Assembly (NCBI GenBank): GCA_964489955.1
Contig: CAZBAV010000013.1
Coordinates: 11,386-75,385, forward strand
DNA from: Leadbetterella sp964489955
Lineage (GTDB): Bacteria; Bacteroidota; Bacteroidia; Cytophagales; Spirosomataceae
DNA: 64,000 bases
Reading direction: 5' to 3'
Position numbers and translations under genes: made by a program. Every line of letters begins with the position of its first letter. The stretch's first letter is position 1. Below are positions 62,074 to 64,000 of the stretch, piece by piece. The notes beneath the pieces are model-generated. The model did not search any database and was not told the DNA's origin. It saw only the letters and a program-made list of their open reading frames with translations.

Positions 62074-62624
62074 GACCCTGTTGTATCAACTACCGTACGT
62101 ATAGAATCTATTAGGGACGTTCCTCTAGATTTACGAAGTGTATATCTCGAGAAGTCTTGGTCAGCATCCATTCCTTGATATGCGGTAAAATTATCCCGTG
62201 CAGTTTTGATGTTAACTTTCTTTTCGGAATATATTTTTCTGGTTGTAGGGTTCCAGAATAATTCCTCTGTAGCTAGCGACTGATTCTCCTTACTATTATT
62301 AAACAAGACGTTTCCCTTCACTACATAAAGGTTTTGCGATCTTTCATACCTACCGGAATCGCCCCTTAAACGCGAATACTCTGTACCATTTTTATCTATA
62401 AATGTGATATAAATAGTTTTGGGATAACGTTCGTCGCCAGTTTCGTATCTTAACTGTTTGGCGGTAGTCATTTTCACTTTCACCAAACCAGAGTCGGAGT
62501 GCATTATATTTAGGTTATCTACCTCCACAATAGGCCCTACATATCTTACTTCCTCTTTCTTTTTCTCTTCTGTGCAGGCAAACAAAAAAGCTCCAAAACA
62601 CAAGAGTGGTAAAAGCTTTTTCAT
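62070..62624 (-). CDS. lptC: LptC-like LPS export lipoprotein
   Basis: This 184-residue protein has a lipoprotein signal with lipobox LFAC (Cys17). The mature part is a beta-jellyroll typical of LptC/LptA: a GPIVEVDNLNIMHSDSG strand, YPKTIYITFIDKNGTEYSRLRGDSG, VVKGNVLFNN and TEELFWNPTTRKIYS. The frame is open to 62660, but the ATG at 62624 gives the lipoprotein signal. LptC links the inner-membrane LPS transporter to the periplasmic bridge. It is 4 bp after the outer-membrane protein gene. Its 3' end overlaps the cytochrome c gene by 4 bp, convergently. Confidence 0.88.
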   Translation of the reverse strand: MKKLLPLLCFGAFLFACTEEKKKEEVRYVGPIVEVDNLNIMHSDSGLVKVKMTTAKQLRYETGDERYPKTIYITFIDKNGTEYSRLRGDSGRYERSQNLYVVKGNVLFNNSKENQSLATEELFWNPTTRKIYSEKKVNIKTARDNFTAYQGMDADQDFSRYTLRKSRGTSLIDSIRTVVDTTGS

Positions 62625-62628
62625 GATT

Positions 62629-63927
62629 TTAGTCAATCCTTGGCTTAAAGAACCAGTCACGCATCAGCGAGAAACTCAGAGATAATTTTATGTAGTTTTC
62701 CTCTACCAGGTTATTTACTACAGTCCCTCTCCTACCCACAGCAAGACCTATGTCTATATAGTTCGTACTACGGAATGCCATAGGAAGCGAAACACCAAAA
62801 CTAAAGCTGTTATCTTTCATTCTCGTATTGTTTATAAGATGAGGCATCTCTATAGTCTTATAACCTACACGATAAAAAATATGGTCGAAATAGTTAGTGG
62901 AATTGGCATTAGGAACCCACTCAATACCAAAATTCATTTCGGTGCTGTTTCTTAAAACACTTTTAGATATGGCATCAAATGGTTTCGAGATACCTTCGTA
63001 ATCGGTAACACCATATTCTGCAGCAAAAACCCAATTCCAAGGTTTTTCTAAACTAACACCTATTTTGTATGAAGACGGCAAACCAGCTGTATGTGCACCT
63101 ATTGATAAAGTATCATGCAAAACTTGAGAAGACACACCGTACTGGTCTTTTAACATAGAAGCGTTAAATAAATTTAACATCTCTCCCTTCACATTACTTC
63201 CCATTTGGTAGGTTCCTCCAATGTTAGCATACCATTTCTTGCTAATTTTTTGCTGGTAAGCCAACCCTCCCTTAAGCGAAACGCCCTTCAGGTCATAGCG
63301 TGTACGGTACATTGTACCTTCGGTAGCACCTATAAAGAACATAGTGGTATCTTTTGTGATATTTCCAAAGAAATATTGAGCTTCCACCCCTAAATTAAGC
63401 CCTTTTGCCAACATAAATGAATTGGTTAAACCAACCTTAGTTAGCCCTCCGGAGTTTGCATGAGTATAGGTAGCTAATGAAGAAGAACCCGCGAAGTTTT
63501 TTATGACCCTACTTTCATGGTCTACAATTGTATGCGGTTTATAGGAAACCCCTACAGACCAGCGTGGCACCACCGGAAAAACCAAAGATATATTAGATAA
63601 GTTTCCGCCTAAGTCTTTACTTAGTGAGTTACCCTGCTCTAAATTACGTCTGTAGCCCGTACCACTCACATTAAATCCTACGTACTTAAGACCACCAAGT
63701 ACCCTACCACGTCCCGTAAGAGCCGGGTTTAAATGGTTATTGTAAAATGAATTTGAAAAAGACACTCCAGTTCCTCCCATCATGTCTTGTGCAGCTACGG
63801 TCTCTCCCGTAAACTCCCCCAACCCAAAATTTGAGTATGGTGTGCGGCCTAGACCTTGTGAATAACTTGTTTGAGCAGCTCCGGTAAACAAAAGCAGAAT
63901 GAAAAGGTATCTAAGCTTTAGCGACAT
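62629..63927 (-). CDS. Outer-membrane beta-barrel protein of unknown function
   Basis: This 432-residue protein has a signal peptide (ending SYSQ, about residue 24). The mature part begins with LGRTPYSNFGLGEF, contains SNSFYNNHLNPA near residue 58 like FadL-type barrels, then many short amphipathic strands to a terminal LSLSFSLMRDW. It lies between coaX and lptC, a gene order I recall from other Bacteroidota. It overlaps coaX by 17 bp. Substrate unknown. Confidence 0.82.
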   Translation of the reverse strand: MSLKLRYLFILLLFTGAAQTSYSQGLGRTPYSNFGLGEFTGETVAAQDMMGGTGVSFSNSFYNNHLNPALTGRGRVLGGLKYVGFNVSGTGYRRNLEQGNSLSKDLGGNLSNISLVFPVVPRWSVGVSYKPHTIVDHESRVIKNFAGSSSLATYTHANSGGLTKVGLTNSFMLAKGLNLGVEAQYFFGNITKDTTMFFIGATEGTMYRTRYDLKGVSLKGGLAYQQKISKKWYANIGGTYQMGSNVKGEMLNLFNASMLKDQYGVSSQVLHDTLSIGAHTAGLPSSYKIGVSLEKPWNWVFAAEYGVTDYEGISKPFDAISKSVLRNSTEMNFGIEWVPNANSTNYFDHIFYRVGYKTIEMPHLINNTRMKDNSFSFGVSLPMAFRSTNYIDIGLAVGRRGTVVNNLVEENYIKLSLSFSLMRDWFFKPRID

Positions 63928-64000
63928 TGTACAGTAGTATTCTATTTAAACCTTCCAAAACCAGATTTGGAGCTGCAAAGGTCGGATATTTTATTTGAGT
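63911..64000 (-). CDS. coaX: Type III pantothenate kinase (3' end only)
   Basis: The last 29 codons and stop of a gene running in from the right edge. The visible end FAAPNLVLEGLNRILLYN matches the C-terminus of CoaX, which phosphorylates pantothenate in CoA synthesis. It overlaps the start of the outer-membrane protein gene by 17 bp, so the two and lptC form one operon. Confidence 0.75.
   Translation of the reverse strand, partial: TQIKYPTFAAPNLVLEGLNRILLYNVAKA

Noticed and set aside
1..64000. CRISPR arrays, insertion sequences, prophage or rRNA genes
   Set aside because: None was seen: no regularly spaced direct repeats, no transposase or integrase, no phage structural genes and no rRNA segments.

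Overview
The window looks like a chromosomal piece of a Bacteroidota bacterium, most likely from the order Cytophagales; no finer placement is attempted. The evidence is the low G+C, the many promoter boxes of the TAnnTTTG type, and the family content: a fused MurF-Alr, DUF3667, DUF5686 and DUF4833 proteins, OstA-like and LptC-like exporters, an OmpA protein with TPR and PD40 domains, and a very large Cys/Thr-rich repeat surface protein. It is a draft scaffold. Two runs of exactly ten N (36470-36479 and 54279-54288) mark joins of unknown real length, and both disturb genes.

Layout. 1-3972: 3' part of a giant secreted repeat/Ig-like protein. 4417-5759: NfeD plus stomatin pair. 5947-9472: aroA, a small exported protein and a tandem DUF3667 pair. 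9803-15025 (minus strand): murF-alr fusion, glpD, a membrane-anchored unknown and a pseudouridine synthase. 15457-19487 (plus): DUF502 protein, two exported unknowns, then lipA and a lycopene cyclase overlapping in tandem. 19669-25995: metK, sucD, a lipoprotein, mdh (minus), a DUF1232 protein, tatA and gatA. 26103-30748: LysM lytic transglycosylase, nadE and an EEP-family hydrolase. 30969-35728: the classical rimP-nusA-infB operon with a terminator-like hairpin in its leader. 35831-40102: O-methyltransferase, a second LysM transglycosylase, DUF3109, an alkyltransferase-like protein and an Lrp regulator. 40108: TPR protein.

The most interesting stretch is 41371-50358, all on the minus strand. 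In transcription order it encodes an NAD(P)-dependent epimerase/reductase, serine palmitoyltransferase, myo-inositol-phosphate synthase, a PgpA-type phosphatase, a DUF5686 outer-membrane protein, a CDP-alcohol phosphatidyltransferase, an exported DUF4833 protein and an Aur1/PAP2-type transferase. Read together this is nearly a complete route to inositol-phosphoryl sphingolipids: serine to long-chain base, glucose-6-phosphate to inositol phosphate, CDP-diacylglycerol to phosphatidylinositol phosphate, dephosphorylation, and head-group transfer to ceramide. Two envelope proteins of unknown function are embedded in it.

The rest is housekeeping and envelope work: tRNA-Thr(UGU), a DUF349 protein, pdxH, an OstA-like protein split by an assembly gap, tilS, an OmpA-family protein, recN, a lipoprotein / SCO1 / cytochrome c trio, and finally lptC, an outer-membrane protein and the 3' end of coaX on the minus strand. 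No mobile element, CRISPR array, prophage or rRNA was seen.
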